Source: JAVKFF01 sp040226215 (GTDB taxonomy: Bacteria; Pseudomonadota; Alphaproteobacteria; DSM-16000; Inquilinaceae). From it: a DNA stretch of 30,755 bases. The stretch is from the NCBI GenBank assembly GCA_040226215.1, contig JAVKFF010000049.1:1-30755 (forward strand), read 5' to 3'. The stretch's first letter is position 1, and each line of letters begins with the position of its first letter. The notes beneath the pieces are model-generated. The model saw only the letters and a program-made list of their open reading frames with translations. It ran no database searches and was not told where the DNA came from. Shown here piece after piece: positions 23,501-30,755 of the stretch. The translations under genes and the position numbers were made by a program.

Positions 23501-25877
23501 CGGATTTGAGCGCACCGTTGAAGAGACCGAACCCCACCGGTTTCTGCCCGGAGGCACCGCGCGCGGCGGCCTGCTGAAAATCCTCCTCGCCGCAGGCGCC
23601 CCGGTCGAAGCGGACGCGGGCGATGCCCTCGAGCGCGCGCTTCTGCGCGATGAAGCCGAGCGTCGCCGCGATGGCCTTGCGGTCGATCGGGCCGGCCGGC
23701 TCGAGCGCGCGGACAGCAAGGCCCTTCGCGGCGCTCGGAGCCGCTTCGATCAGGACACCTAGGGCCTCGAGCTCGGCGAGCACCGCGCGCGCTTGCCCCT
23801 CGGCGCCGGCGCTGTCGAGGGCCATGGCGGGCGCCGCGCTGTAGTCCACGATCTCGCGCGCGTTCCGAGCACGCTCCGTCTCGTGCGCGGCGATGATCTC
23901 GGCCGTGGTCGGCAGGTCGTCGGGCTCCGGGAGTTCGGCACCGGCATAGACGATGTCGGCGGCAAGCGCGGGCATCGTGGTGCGGAGCCGGTCGAGGAGA
24001 TCCTCGAGCTGGGCCGGCGGCACCTTTCCAGGCCTGTCGGTGAACCACTCATGCGCCTCGGCGCTCTCGGCCAGAATATCAACCAGCTCCATTGGCGTGT
24101 AGTCCGCGCCATCCCAGGTCAGCTGGGCGAGGTTGGCGCGCGCGATCTCGGCAAGGTCGTCGTCCGCCTTCTCGGCGATGCGGTCGCATTTGACGATCTG
24201 TCGCTCGAGCTGGGCCTTGCGCGCCAACGCCTCGTTGGCGTCGAGATCCACCACTTCGCGGGAAAGCTCGGACACGGCTTCCTGGAGCTGCTGGGCGCTT
24301 TCGCGGTCGGTGCCGACCGAGGCGATGACGAGGGGCTGGAGGGCCTCGGGAAGCTTCTCGCGGACGGCGGCGATGGCCTCGGGGGTGCGAGCGGTGACGA
24401 GCACGCGTTTTCCCATGGCCATCTGGTGGCTGATGATGTTGGCGATCGAGTGCGACTTGCCGGTGCCCGGCGGGCCCGAAACGCCGATGACATGCAGCTT
24501 GGGGTCGTCGATCATGTCGGAAATCTTGCCCTGCTCCTCGTTGAACGGGAGCGGGAAGAAATGGACCTTCCGGCCGGCTGCGAAGGGGTCGGGCGGCGCG
24601 GCGTCGCCACCCGATGGGGCGGCACCGCCCGGGCTTGGGCTTCGGCGTGGCTCGCCAGAGGCGGATGGCTCCCAGCCCTTGCTGCCCGTGGCGCCGCCGA
24701 GAACGGCGCTGTCGAGCCCGAAGGCGGAGACGTCGGACCTGGGCTTGTCGGGCGGGGGCGCGGCATAACCCTTGATCGAGGCGGGCACCTCGGTGGCCTC
24801 GTCGTCGACGCGGGCGCGCAGTGCGTTTAGATCCTGGACGCGCGCCTCGCTCGACCGGGGCCGCCCGAAGATGGCCCAGCTGGAGGTGATCCTGAGATCC
24901 TCTCCGGCAGGAGCGAGGCTTTCGCCAGTTGCGAGATCGTCGCGGCTGATTTGGGTGGCGCTGCTGGCAAGGTTGTTGGCCGCGGTGTTGAGGAGCGGCT
25001 CCCAGAGGGTGGTGAAGGGGGAAAACTCGGCATCGCCCTTGAGAAGCTGCGCGAGCCGGTTCTGGAGTTCGCTCTGGAGCTTCGGAGACCCGTCGATGTC
25101 GAGCTCGAGATAGGGTTTCAGCGACAGGTGCGGCGCGAGATCGCGCGGACGGATCGCGATTGCGCCGCCATCTTCGACCTCGATATCGACCAGTTGCTCG
25201 ATGAGCGGCATGTCGACGCGCTCTGTGCCGCGAACCCAGCGGCCAATGCCGATGCCCCAGACCAGCTCGGGCGGGGTGCCTTCGGAGGTGTGGATCGCGG
25301 AATGGATCTTGAAGAGATCATTGTAAACCGAGATCGCGCGCCGAACGGGGCGTTCCTGCCTGGCCCAGTCCGACCAGTCCCCGCCTGCGTAATGCTCGTA
25401 GTCGCGCCGCATCTCGACCAGTGTCTCGGCATGGAGAACCACCCGCACGCGGTTCTCGACCTCGACCCCATCTTCGACGATCGTATGCACGTCGTCGGGA
25501 TTCAGCATTCCACCTTCGGCGAGGTCAGACGCTTCCTCGATCGTCACCTCGACTGCGATCGTTGGCTTGATCTGGGGTCGCCTGTTGGGATCGGAGGGTG
25601 TAGAGGTGAGGAATTGCGCGACATGCTCGTCCGGTTCCGGCGGCCACGTTTCCCGCTGTCGGTCGATCCGGAGCCAGGCACCGTCATCGCAGTCGAAGTG
25701 AAGCCCCGGCAGGCCGTCGAGATCGCCTTCGTGAAACACCCCGAGGCCCGATTGCATCGCCATCTGGACCTTGGATCGCGCGGTCAGAACGCCCTGGGCA
25801 AACCCGAAAAGCCCGGAGAGCTTCTGGCGGTCTTCGGGGGAAATATCGTTGTCGGCAATATCGCTATCAGTGGGCAT
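20577..25877 (-). CDS. Upf1-like SF1 helicase with Vsr/MTES_1575-type nuclease and GreA/GreB-like C-terminal domain
   Basis: The protein has 1766 residues from ATG 25877 (MPTDSDIADND), which has GAAGGG about ten bases upstream. The frame continues to 26228, but those 117 codons are transposase remnant. Residues 1-450 are an unassigned N-terminal region. Walker A GPPGTGKSHS is near 467, a long helical insertion follows to about 1100, Walker B VILDEAS is near 1132, and the C-terminal helicase motifs QGQERSIV and NVAMSRARDRLYL lie near 1332 and 1364. A restriction-fold domain of the MTES_1575/DUF559 type (AIELDGDQYHG...WERD...VFWRVFGSQW) is near 1464. An Ala/Glu-rich linker (about 1560-1690) leads to a last 70 residues resembling the GreA/GreB C-terminal domain (IGTHTPLGRALLDAEVGDEVEY). 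Architecture and setting suggest anti-phage defence, by likeness to DUF4011-helicase-Vsr proteins. Confidence 0.88.
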   Translation of the reverse strand: MPTDSDIADNDISPEDRQKLSGLFGFAQGVLTARSKVQMAMQSGLGVFHEGDLDGLPGLHFDCDDGAWLRIDRQRETWPPEPDEHVAQFLTSTPSDPNRRPQIKPTIAVEVTIEEASDLAEGGMLNPDDVHTIVEDGVEVENRVRVVLHAETLVEMRRDYEHYAGGDWSDWARQERPVRRAISVYNDLFKIHSAIHTSEGTPPELVWGIGIGRWVRGTERVDMPLIEQLVDIEVEDGGAIAIRPRDLAPHLSLKPYLELDIDGSPKLQSELQNRLAQLLKGDAEFSPFTTLWEPLLNTAANNLASSATQISRDDLATGESLAPAGEDLRITSSWAIFGRPRSSEARVQDLNALRARVDDEATEVPASIKGYAAPPPDKPRSDVSAFGLDSAVLGGATGSKGWEPSASGEPRRSPSPGGAAPSGGDAAPPDPFAAGRKVHFFPLPFNEEQGKISDMIDDPKLHVIGVSGPPGTGKSHSIANIISHQMAMGKRVLVTARTPEAIAAVREKLPEALQPLVIASVGTDRESAQQLQEAVSELSREVVDLDANEALARKAQLERQIVKCDRIAEKADDDLAEIARANLAQLTWDGADYTPMELVDILAESAEAHEWFTDRPGKVPPAQLEDLLDRLRTTMPALAADIVYAGAELPEPDDLPTTAEIIAAHETERARNAREIVDYSAAPAMALDSAGAEGQARAVLAELEALGVLIEAAPSAAKGLAVRALEPAGPIDRKAIAATLGFIAQKRALEGIARVRFDRGACGEEDFQQAAARGASGQKPVGFGLFNGALKSAIGSVRLDGAPPASNEDWQVVLEACRLERDAATIGDALRPFVSEKLMPAVPARAWEIARHLKDRQAEIETALEIADRLKPAIDALAALFPYGFDLDAMRAELDCDAAIFAIRGNLPDDYVAPAALTRLREIAGASTLPVFAELRNLADALGQEESDPRDIITARGEITLELGRLAEVAKRLDALGRDLNTLAEAGAPDWVARLRATPESAPDLIPATWAASWTWGEVKARVDRIVALGNGDDHRSMKSEAMARRRKLFEELIRTRTLLGLKDRMTGSIRSAMEAFTQAISKIGTGKGKRAPRFIRAAQEAAKEASSAAPVWIMPEYKIPEQLPPEFGDFDLVILDEASQSDITALAALARGKKILVVGDEEQVSPSVVGIADQKINALRAEFLEGLPNASLIDQNSSIFEITKRMHPNSHVMLREHFRCVAPIIQFSTRFYNNALVPLRVPKASERFDPPLADVYIHGATRHGKTNASEAHWIVDEIARLIEDPAHEGRDIGVISLIGNEQAERIGRMLVENERIGPEQIEKRRIIYGDARTMQGQERSIVFLSMVATPGHATAQTSRADQQRINVAMSRARDRLYLVRSVSLEDLRPTDIKAQILHHFADPMPEGRGATGEEAADLLERCDSGFEREVLQRLMKANYRVRPQVAAGGFRIDLVVEGREDRRLAIELDGDQYHGPDVWERDMARQAALERAGWVFWRVFGSQWKSNKEFWWRNLRDALSRLGIEPIGAAAVDERFTESILVDPWGTSTAAYAETPAQDIEVEAPQTQQESALGQIVSPAAGPAGEAPRPEASEEDEAAKAAAADASAASGSEEASQTARAEEPGTPAARALERRRARQQTLSLEDDLFTRLAERQADAPGPLSGTAKGAVTAAAPEPAPAMREAEDSARGATPIRVGHTVRLEKLGNKGGKLEITLVETGHDPEHGMIGTHTPLGRALLDAEVGDEVEYHAGAYIQEVRILEVN

Positions 25878-26005
25878 AATCGGCGCGGACCCTTCATTTA
25901 CTGGTTTCCTTTGTCCGGTGAAACCGGTCATTGGGTCAATCGGGGACAGGCGGTTTGTGCGGGTTTTCGATCTCTCGTGAAGTGCGCCCCTGCGGGCGGA
26001 CCGGC

Positions 26006-26228
26006 TCAGGCCGCGGTTTTGGCAGGGGCGCGGGCGTGGCGTTTCTCGAACTGAACGGGGCTGAGATACCCCAAGGCCGAGCCGGTTGTAGGCGTCGATG
26101 AACCTCGGCACGCCGCCGGCGACGCCCTCGAAAGTCTCGTACTCCATCAGATAGGCGTCCTCCACCTTCAGGGTATTCATGAAGCTCTCGGCCTGTGGGT
26201 TGTCGCAGTGGTTCCAGGGTCGGCTCAT
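26006..26228 (-). pseudogene. IS3-family transposase (OrfB), C-terminal remnant
   Basis: The minus-strand translation MSRPWNHCDNPQAESFMNTLK...YETFEGVAGGVPRFIDAYNRL matches the end of the IS3-family DDE integrase domain, including the DN-QAESF block that carries the last catalytic acidic residue region. After YNRL the frame breaks: the family ending LGYLSPVQFEKRHARAPAKTAA, with its TGA at 26006-26008, continues one frame away. The upstream part of the gene is missing because it is cut at the junction with another IS fragment at about 26229. The broken frame reads through into the helicase gene. Confidence 0.85.
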
Positions 26229-26290
26229 GGATCCTCGATCTCAAACTCATAGAAGAGCGCGCCCTGCGCCACCTGCCTGGGTCCTATCAT
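26229..26290 (-). pseudogene. IS1182-type transposase, N-terminal fragment
   Basis: From ATG 26290 the minus strand reads MIGPRQVAQGALFYEFEIEDP and then meets the IS3 remnant at a GGATCC. The ALFYEFxxE pattern close to the N-terminus is characteristic of IS1182-like transposases. Only about 20 codons survive. The sequence upstream of it (26291 to about 26380) is probably the matching IS end, including a ttttTCAACAG stretch, but I could not define the terminal repeat. Confidence 0.65.
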
Positions 26291-26386
26291 CGCCGATCCC
26301 TCCCGCCTGCCTGCGCGAATTGAGTCAGCGACTTGGCGGTCGATCAACAGAGGCCATTTTTCAACAGAATCGGCCGTGGGCGACCA

Positions 26387-26608
26387 TTAGCTGAAAGGTT
26401 GTTTTTGCTCCTCCCATTCCATTGGAAATGGCTCCAGCACACGCGCCAGCGTCACGTCCGGCCTCTGCTTGCCGCCTAGGATGACCTCGACGATGTCGGG
26501 CGCGAGCAGTGTTAGGCGCAGTACGCGGGTTATGTAGGAGGGCGCGATCCCCTCGCGCTTGGCCATCTCGGCTACACCGGCATTCAGAGCCAGAAGAGAC
26601 TGACCCAC
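26387..26608 (-). pseudogene. Truncated second copy of the recombinase-associated small HTH-like gene
   Basis: Sixty-one residues from AEMAKREGIAPSY to the stop align without gaps to the end of the intact small protein at 28969-29346, with 41 identities by eye, including the shared block TRVLRLTLLAPDIVE. The N-terminal half is absent: the sequence upstream of about 26572 does not match. It is therefore the stump of a different, diverged copy of the same cassette gene, cut on its upstream side. Confidence 0.8.
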
Positions 26609-26760
26609 TACGGGCTATACGACACTGTGATGGCGAGGGAATGAGTCGGGTCGAAGTTTCGAGCGGATGATTGGACAACGGAGGAGCAGCCGAGCTATTA
26701 CGCGAGCTGCGGCGGTAGGTGAACGCAGTTCACGTCAACAAATCTATTCGGTCAAAGGCG

Positions 26761-28968
26761 CTACCTGGTCGGAAGTCCCAAGCGGTCGAAGAACGCGCGA
26801 TTGCGCTCGGTCGCCGACGCGACCAGTCCATCAAATGAGATCACCTGGATGTAGGCATTGTAGAAGGTGCTCGGGTGGTAGCCGAAGTAGCCCATACCGT
26901 CCGCCGTGATCTTGAGATGGTGAAGTTCACAGCACGCCCTGAGGTGATCGGTTAGGTCCGCGACTACGTAGACGAAGCCCGGGATTTTGTCGGCATTTGG
27001 AATCGGTCTGCCGTTCTTCGCCTTCGCACCCTCCCGTAGCCGTCTCAGGTAGTCCAAAGCCTGCAGGATCGGATCGAGCTCTTCGGACTGTCCCGCTCTG
27101 AAGCCCCCGCGCATCGGCCGCTTGATCTCCACGACCGTGAGCGAGGCGGCTGGTCCGGTCGCCTTGTCCGATACGAGAAGCGGGTTGTCGAATGTGCGCA
27201 GGGAGGCAATGTCCGGCTCCTTGCCGCAAGCGCTCTCGGTTATCGGCATGGTCGTGATCGGCTTGTCCGATGCGAGGAAGTCGTGGAACGCGAGCCGCTC
27301 ATCCAGGAGCCACAGGCTATGGCGGCGAAAAGCAAGGTCATCCGAAGTAACGCGCATCGGCACGATCAGCTCATGGATCACATCCTCCCGAACGAACCGA
27401 CCTGACTCATCGCGTTCGATCGCCTTCGCCAATAGATCGATGATTACGCGCCTGTGGGTGACATAGTTCGCTAGGTCGGACTGCTTCAGGTCCGATACCT
27501 TCTGCAGGTAGTCCTCTAGGCGCTTCTCGTATGCCTCCTCAGTCTCATCGTCGCCGGGCGACAGAACCTTGTGCCCTTCGCTCAGAAGATTCTGCTCGAC
27601 GCGGAACAGGTGTTTGTGCAGCAACGCGTCCAGGTTAGCGTCCGAGATGTTCGCGTCCACGACCAGCTCGTCTGGAGGGATGTGCGCGAGGATGGGGCGG
27701 TATCGGGGAGCCTTCTTCGCGACAAACGTCGCCACCCGTTCTTTGCCGGCCGCGATGTTCTGCTCGAGCGCATCTGAAAGGAACTTTTGCACGCGGGGTA
27801 ACATCGCTTCCCGGATGTCCCGAAACGAGATGTCAGTGGCGACAAACATTCCGTCCACCTCGTCCTCGATATTGAAGCCGATGCGCTGCTCCACGACGCG
27901 ATCATTCAGGAACGGGCTGGTAAGGTACGCCGCATATGTGAACGGTCCGCGATCGTCCATCACGGTGCCGGCGAGCCCGGGGATCTTCCCTTGGATCGCT
28001 TCCTCCTTCACGAGTCTTCCGGCTGCGCAGTAATTCAGGCTGTGCGTCTTGTTGACGGCAGCGCGAAACTTCACGTGCGTGAGCTCGAAGGGCTCCTCTT
28101 TGATCTCGACCTGCTCGGTTTGAGCGGCGGAGTGCATGTGCTCGTCGTAGAGTTCGTCTAGAACGAGGCGATCCGGCCCGTCCTCGACTACGATCTCCGG
28201 AACGCCCTGCTCTCGCACGAAGTACCATAGGCAATGCTCCAGCAATCCAATGGCGATCACCCGGGCGGTCTTCGGCGCCTGCTCGGCAAAGCGTGGCTCG
28301 AAGCCTTCGAGGCACAGTACGGTTCGCTTTGGGCCGGAGGCGGCCTCAACGTCCCCTTCTTGTTTTACGTCGTGCGCGACGTCGAAGCGGAACCGTCGGC
28401 ACTTGAGCTCGCCGTCCTGGACAAACACCGAGTCGACCCGTACGCGCTTGAATGCCTTCAGCCACATCAAGCGCCCGATGCCGCGGCAGCCTCTCTCAGC
28501 TTTCCATAGAGTGTCGAGGGTTTGGAACGACTTCCAATTGTCCTCGGTGAAGCCGATGCCATCGTCCGCGACCTCGAACCCCGTGATCTTCTCGCGCGCG
28601 CCGCCTCTCGTCTCGAATTGGAGCGAGGTCTGCTGGGATCGGATCACCCTCACCGTGACCTTGTGTGATCGTATTGGTCGCGCACCTGCGGCAGCATCGT
28701 CCTCAATGGCCTGGATCGAGTTCACGGCGGCCTCATACAAGGGGATCATCCCCTTCGAGGCGGCGAGGTAGGTATTCCGAAGGCGGCCCTGCAGAAGGCT
28801 GTCCATGAACTCGACCGGCAAATCATTTGCAACGCGGTTGCGCCCCTCTAGACATGAGGCCGCACCTTTAAAACCTTCCACGATTAATTTCCGTAGAAAA
28901 GGGTTTTCATGGTCTAAGCGACGGAGTGCGATAGCATTTCGTCGTGATCGTTGCGGCGAAGTCGGCAC
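26761..28968 (-). CDS. GHKL (Hsp90-type) ATPase with C-terminal PD-(D/E)xK-like nuclease domain
   Basis: The protein has 735 residues from GTG 28968, which directly follows the stop of the small HTH-like gene; ATG 28806 (MDSLLQGRLRNT, 681 residues) is an alternative start nearer to the conserved part. GHKL ATP-site motifs are clear: N-box YEAAVNSIQAIED (about 78-90), DDGIGF (135-140) and the glycine-rich lid CRGIGRLMWLKAF (161-173). A long middle region follows. The C-terminus has LWLLDERLAFHDFLASDKP, then PDI (D586) and VVEIKRP (E614, K616), a D...ExK pattern expected of restriction-fold nucleases. No membrane segments or histidine-kinase phosphosite are seen. It is probably an ATP-gated nuclease in phage defence, carried by the recombinase cassette. 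No named system is assigned. Confidence 0.82.
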   Translation of the reverse strand: MPTSPQRSRRNAIALRRLDHENPFLRKLIVEGFKGAASCLEGRNRVANDLPVEFMDSLLQGRLRNTYLAASKGMIPLYEAAVNSIQAIEDDAAAGARPIRSHKVTVRVIRSQQTSLQFETRGGAREKITGFEVADDGIGFTEDNWKSFQTLDTLWKAERGCRGIGRLMWLKAFKRVRVDSVFVQDGELKCRRFRFDVAHDVKQEGDVEAASGPKRTVLCLEGFEPRFAEQAPKTARVIAIGLLEHCLWYFVREQGVPEIVVEDGPDRLVLDELYDEHMHSAAQTEQVEIKEEPFELTHVKFRAAVNKTHSLNYCAAGRLVKEEAIQGKIPGLAGTVMDDRGPFTYAAYLTSPFLNDRVVEQRIGFNIEDEVDGMFVATDISFRDIREAMLPRVQKFLSDALEQNIAAGKERVATFVAKKAPRYRPILAHIPPDELVVDANISDANLDALLHKHLFRVEQNLLSEGHKVLSPGDDETEEAYEKRLEDYLQKVSDLKQSDLANYVTHRRVIIDLLAKAIERDESGRFVREDVIHELIVPMRVTSDDLAFRRHSLWLLDERLAFHDFLASDKPITTMPITESACGKEPDIASLRTFDNPLLVSDKATGPAASLTVVEIKRPMRGGFRAGQSEELDPILQALDYLRRLREGAKAKNGRPIPNADKIPGFVYVVADLTDHLRACCELHHLKITADGMGYFGYHPSTFYNAYIQVISFDGLVASATERNRAFFDRLGLPTR

Positions 28969-29346
28969 TCAGCCGAAGTTCAGCGCTTGCTTTCCCCACT
29001 CCACCGGTAACGGCTCCAGCAGCCGTGCCAGCGTAACCTCCGGCCCCTGCTTGCCGTCCATTATGGCCTCGACGATGTCGGGTGCGAGTAACGTCAGGCG
29101 CAGGACTCGGGTCAGGTAGGAGGAGGCGAGCCTCTCGCGCTCGGCGATTTCGGCGATGGTGGCGAACTCGTCAGACTCCAGCATCCGCTGCCAGCGATGC
29201 GCCCGGGCCAGCGCCCGGACAAGCGTCCCGTCGACCCGCGGCGCCGGTGCCCAGGGGTCGGCACCGTCCGGCACGACCACCACCTTGCGTCCACCGCGCC
29301 GGGTGAAGGCCATCGGCACCCGCACCGTCACCGTCTCGCCTGCCAT
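28969..29346 (-). CDS. Small recombinase-associated HTH-like protein
   Basis: The 125-residue protein starts at ATG 29346, which shares one base with the recombinase TGA, so the two genes are coupled. The N-terminal half holds a basic patch (FTRRGGRKVVVVPDG). The C-terminal half, FATIAEIAERERLASSYLTRVLRLTLLAPDIVEAI, has the look of a helix-turn-helix. Proteins of this kind regularly follow DUF2924-linked serine recombinases and may help in site choice or regulation, which is inference. A stump of a diverged copy lies at 26387-26608. Confidence 0.8.
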   Translation of the reverse strand: MAGETVTVRVPMAFTRRGGRKVVVVPDGADPWAPAPRVDGTLVRALARAHRWQRMLESDEFATIAEIAERERLASSYLTRVLRLTLLAPDIVEAIMDGKQGPEVTLARLLEPLPVEWGKQALNFG

Positions 29347-30646
29347 CAGGCCGCCTCCCGCTCGGCCGGGCCCCCGACCTCCCGCCACAGGCGCGTCAGC
29401 CCGTCGGTGCGAAGGGTGATCGCCAAGCCGTCATCACCTACCCGGACCTTCTCGACCAGCAGCTGGACGATGCGCGCCTGCTCGGCCGGGAACAGCTCAT
29501 CCCAGAGGGCGTCGAAGCCGTGGATGGCGTCCCGGACCTCTGTCTCGGTGACAACCTCGCCCTCCGCCTTCAACGCCTTCCAGGTGCCGATCACGATCTC
29601 GGGACTGCGCAGCAGCTGGCGCAGCTGGTCGATCACCGCGCCCTCGACCGTGGCCGCCGGCACCCGGGCGGCGGGAGAGGTCGCCTGGCCACCCTTCAGC
29701 AGGGCCTGGTCGACATAGTAGCGGTAGAGCTTCTGCTTCCGCCGCGTGTGGGTCGGCGTCATCGCTCGGCCGGAAGGACCGACGAGCAGGCCCTTCAGCA
29801 GGGCCGGGGTCTGCCCCTGGTCTTGGCTGCCCGGGCCCGCGGGCTCTCCTTGAGGATGGCGTGCACCCGGTCCCAGAGATCCCGGTCGATGATGGGTGCG
29901 TGCTGGCCGGGATAGGCCTCGCCCTTGTGCACGGTCAGGCCGATGTAGACCCGGTTGGCCAGCAGCTTGTAGACGAAGCCCTTGTCGACCGGCCGGCCAC
30001 GCTTGCTGGTGATGCCTTCTTTGGCCAGCTGGCGGGCGAGGGTGGTGGCCGAGCCGATCTCCAGGAAGCGGGAGAAGATCAGGCGCACGGTCCTGGCCTC
30101 GGCCTCGTTCACCACCAGCCGGCGGTCGACGACGTCGTAGCCGAGCGGCGGATGGCCGCCCATCCACAGCCCCTTCTTGCGGCTGGCGGCGAACTTGTCG
30201 CGGATGCGCTCGCCCGCCACCTCGCGCTCGAACTGGACGAAGGAGAGCAGGATGTTGAGGGTGAGCCGGCCCATCGAGGTGGTGGTGTTGAAGGACTGGG
30301 TGACCGAGACGAAGGTCACCTGGTGCCGGTCGAACAGCTCGACCAGGCGAGCGAAGTCCATCAGGGCGCGGGACAGGCGGTCGATCTTGTAGACCACGAC
30401 GATGTCGACCAGCCCTGCCTCGATGTCGGCCAGCAGCCGCCGCAGGGCCGGCCGCTCCAAAGTGCCGCCGGAGACGCCGCCATCGTCGTAACGGTCGGGC
30501 AGCGGCACCCAGCCCTCGGCCTTCTGGCTGGCCACGAAGGCGGTACAGGCCTCGCGCTGGGCGTCGAGGCTGTTGAAGGCCTGGTCGAGCCCCTCCTCGG
30601 AGGACTTGCGGGTGTAGACCGCGCAGCGGCGCTTGAGGACCGTCAT
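29346..30646 (-). pseudogene. Serine site-specific recombinase, interrupted by an apparent one-base deletion
   Basis: The N-terminal frame from ATG 30646 gives a resolvase catalytic domain (YTRKSSEEG with the nucleophile near residue 15, YKIDRLSRAL, FEREVAGERIRDKF) and the start of the recombinase domain (GRPVDKGFVYKLLANRVYIG). It ends prematurely at 29795 as TRGRPRPC. The neighbouring frame continues the expected sequence QTPALLKGLLVGPSGRAMTPTHTRRKQKLYRYYVDQALLKGG through to the TGA at 29346-29348. Inserting one base near the run of four C at 29814-29817 would restore a protein of about 433 residues. This may be a true inactivating mutation or a sequencing error at a homopolymer. The start overlaps the DUF2924 stop (ATGA). 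Confidence 0.88.
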
Positions 30647-30755
30647 CGCGGACTCCGGAGACCGAAGAAGGTCCAGCCGTTCCAGCGGGTGCCGGTGATC
30701 GCCCGGGCGACGGCCGACAGGGACTTGTAGCGCCGGCCCTGCCAGTCATAGCCGT
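30643..30755 (-). CDS. DUF2924 domain protein, C-terminal end
   Basis: The minus-strand frame entering from the right edge reads YDWQGRRYKSLSAVARAITG, then TRWNGWTFFGL, and stops at 30645-30643. This is the highly conserved C-terminus of DUF2924 proteins, small proteins nearly always found just upstream of serine recombinases in alphaproteobacterial mobile cassettes. The stop overlaps the recombinase ATG. The N-terminal part is outside the window. Confidence 0.85.
   Translation of the reverse strand, partial: GYDWQGRRYKSLSAVARAITGTRWNGWTFFGLRSPR

Noticed and set aside
20526..23762. Long plus-strand open frames (544, 435 and other codons) opposite the helicase
   Set aside because: They mirror the high-GC helicase gene in antisense, have no recognisable domain and lack ribosome sites. 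The minus-strand frame has clear helicase and nuclease motifs.
26361..26678. A 105-codon minus-strand frame overlapping the small-gene stump
   Set aside because: The homologous sequence lies in a different frame (26387-26608). This frame has no family likeness.
1..30755. The two serine recombinase genes at the window ends as the two ends of one composite element
   Set aside because: They are different proteins in opposite orientations. The right one belongs to a DUF2924 cassette, and no shared terminal repeats were seen.

Overview
The window looks like an accessory region of a GC-rich alphaproteobacterial chromosome. The lineage is inferred from the mix of TRAP and tripartite tricarboxylate (TTT) transporters, FCD-type GntR regulators, a DUF2924-recombinase cassette, and IS3 and IS1182-type remnants. 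No rRNA or other species marker is present, so the genus cannot be named. The window opens in the tail of one serine recombinase and closes in a cassette built on another.

Positions 229-7755 form catabolic block 1. A minus-strand operon runs HpcH/HpaI-type CoA lyase, CMD-family protein, dctP, dctQ, dctM. A CaiB-type CoA-transferase is divergent from it. A second, solitary dctP-like binding protein and a divergent FCD GntR regulator complete the set. The logic is import of a small carboxylic acid by TRAP, activation to a CoA thioester, and cleavage by a citramalyl/malyl-CoA-lyase-like enzyme. A near-identical 13-nt motif lies upstream of both dctP2 and the CaiB/HpcH divergon, which suggests one regulon.

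Positions 8429-18895 form catabolic block 2. A low-GC amidase stands alone. Two divergent operons then share one control region at about 14210-14258. The minus operon is GntR, D-2-hydroxyacid dehydrogenase, TctB, TctA. The plus operon is M20 amidohydrolase, xanthine-dehydrogenase-type molybdenum subunit, TctC. The TTT transporter is therefore split across the divergon. A 4,5-dihydroxyphthalate-decarboxylase-like gene follows, convergent to tctC. The substrate is unknown; an N-containing or amide-bearing carboxylate that is hydrolysed and hydroxylated would fit.

A 21-nt tRNA-Ser 3' end at 20090-20110, with no tRNA attached, is a candidate attachment-site scar. It may mark the right edge of an integrated catabolic island.

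Positions 20577-30755 look like a defence or mobile hotspot. A giant Upf1-like helicase carries a Vsr/MTES_1575-type nuclease domain and a GreA/GreB-like C-terminus. Its reading frame runs upstream into a broken IS3 transposase, which abuts a broken IS1182-type transposase. Beyond these lies a decayed copy of a recombinase-associated small gene, then a GHKL (Hsp90-type) ATPase with a C-terminal PD-(D/E)xK-like nuclease domain. Last comes the module DUF2924, serine recombinase (with an apparent one-base deletion), small HTH-like protein. The two ATPase-nuclease genes are the best candidates for little-described defence systems.
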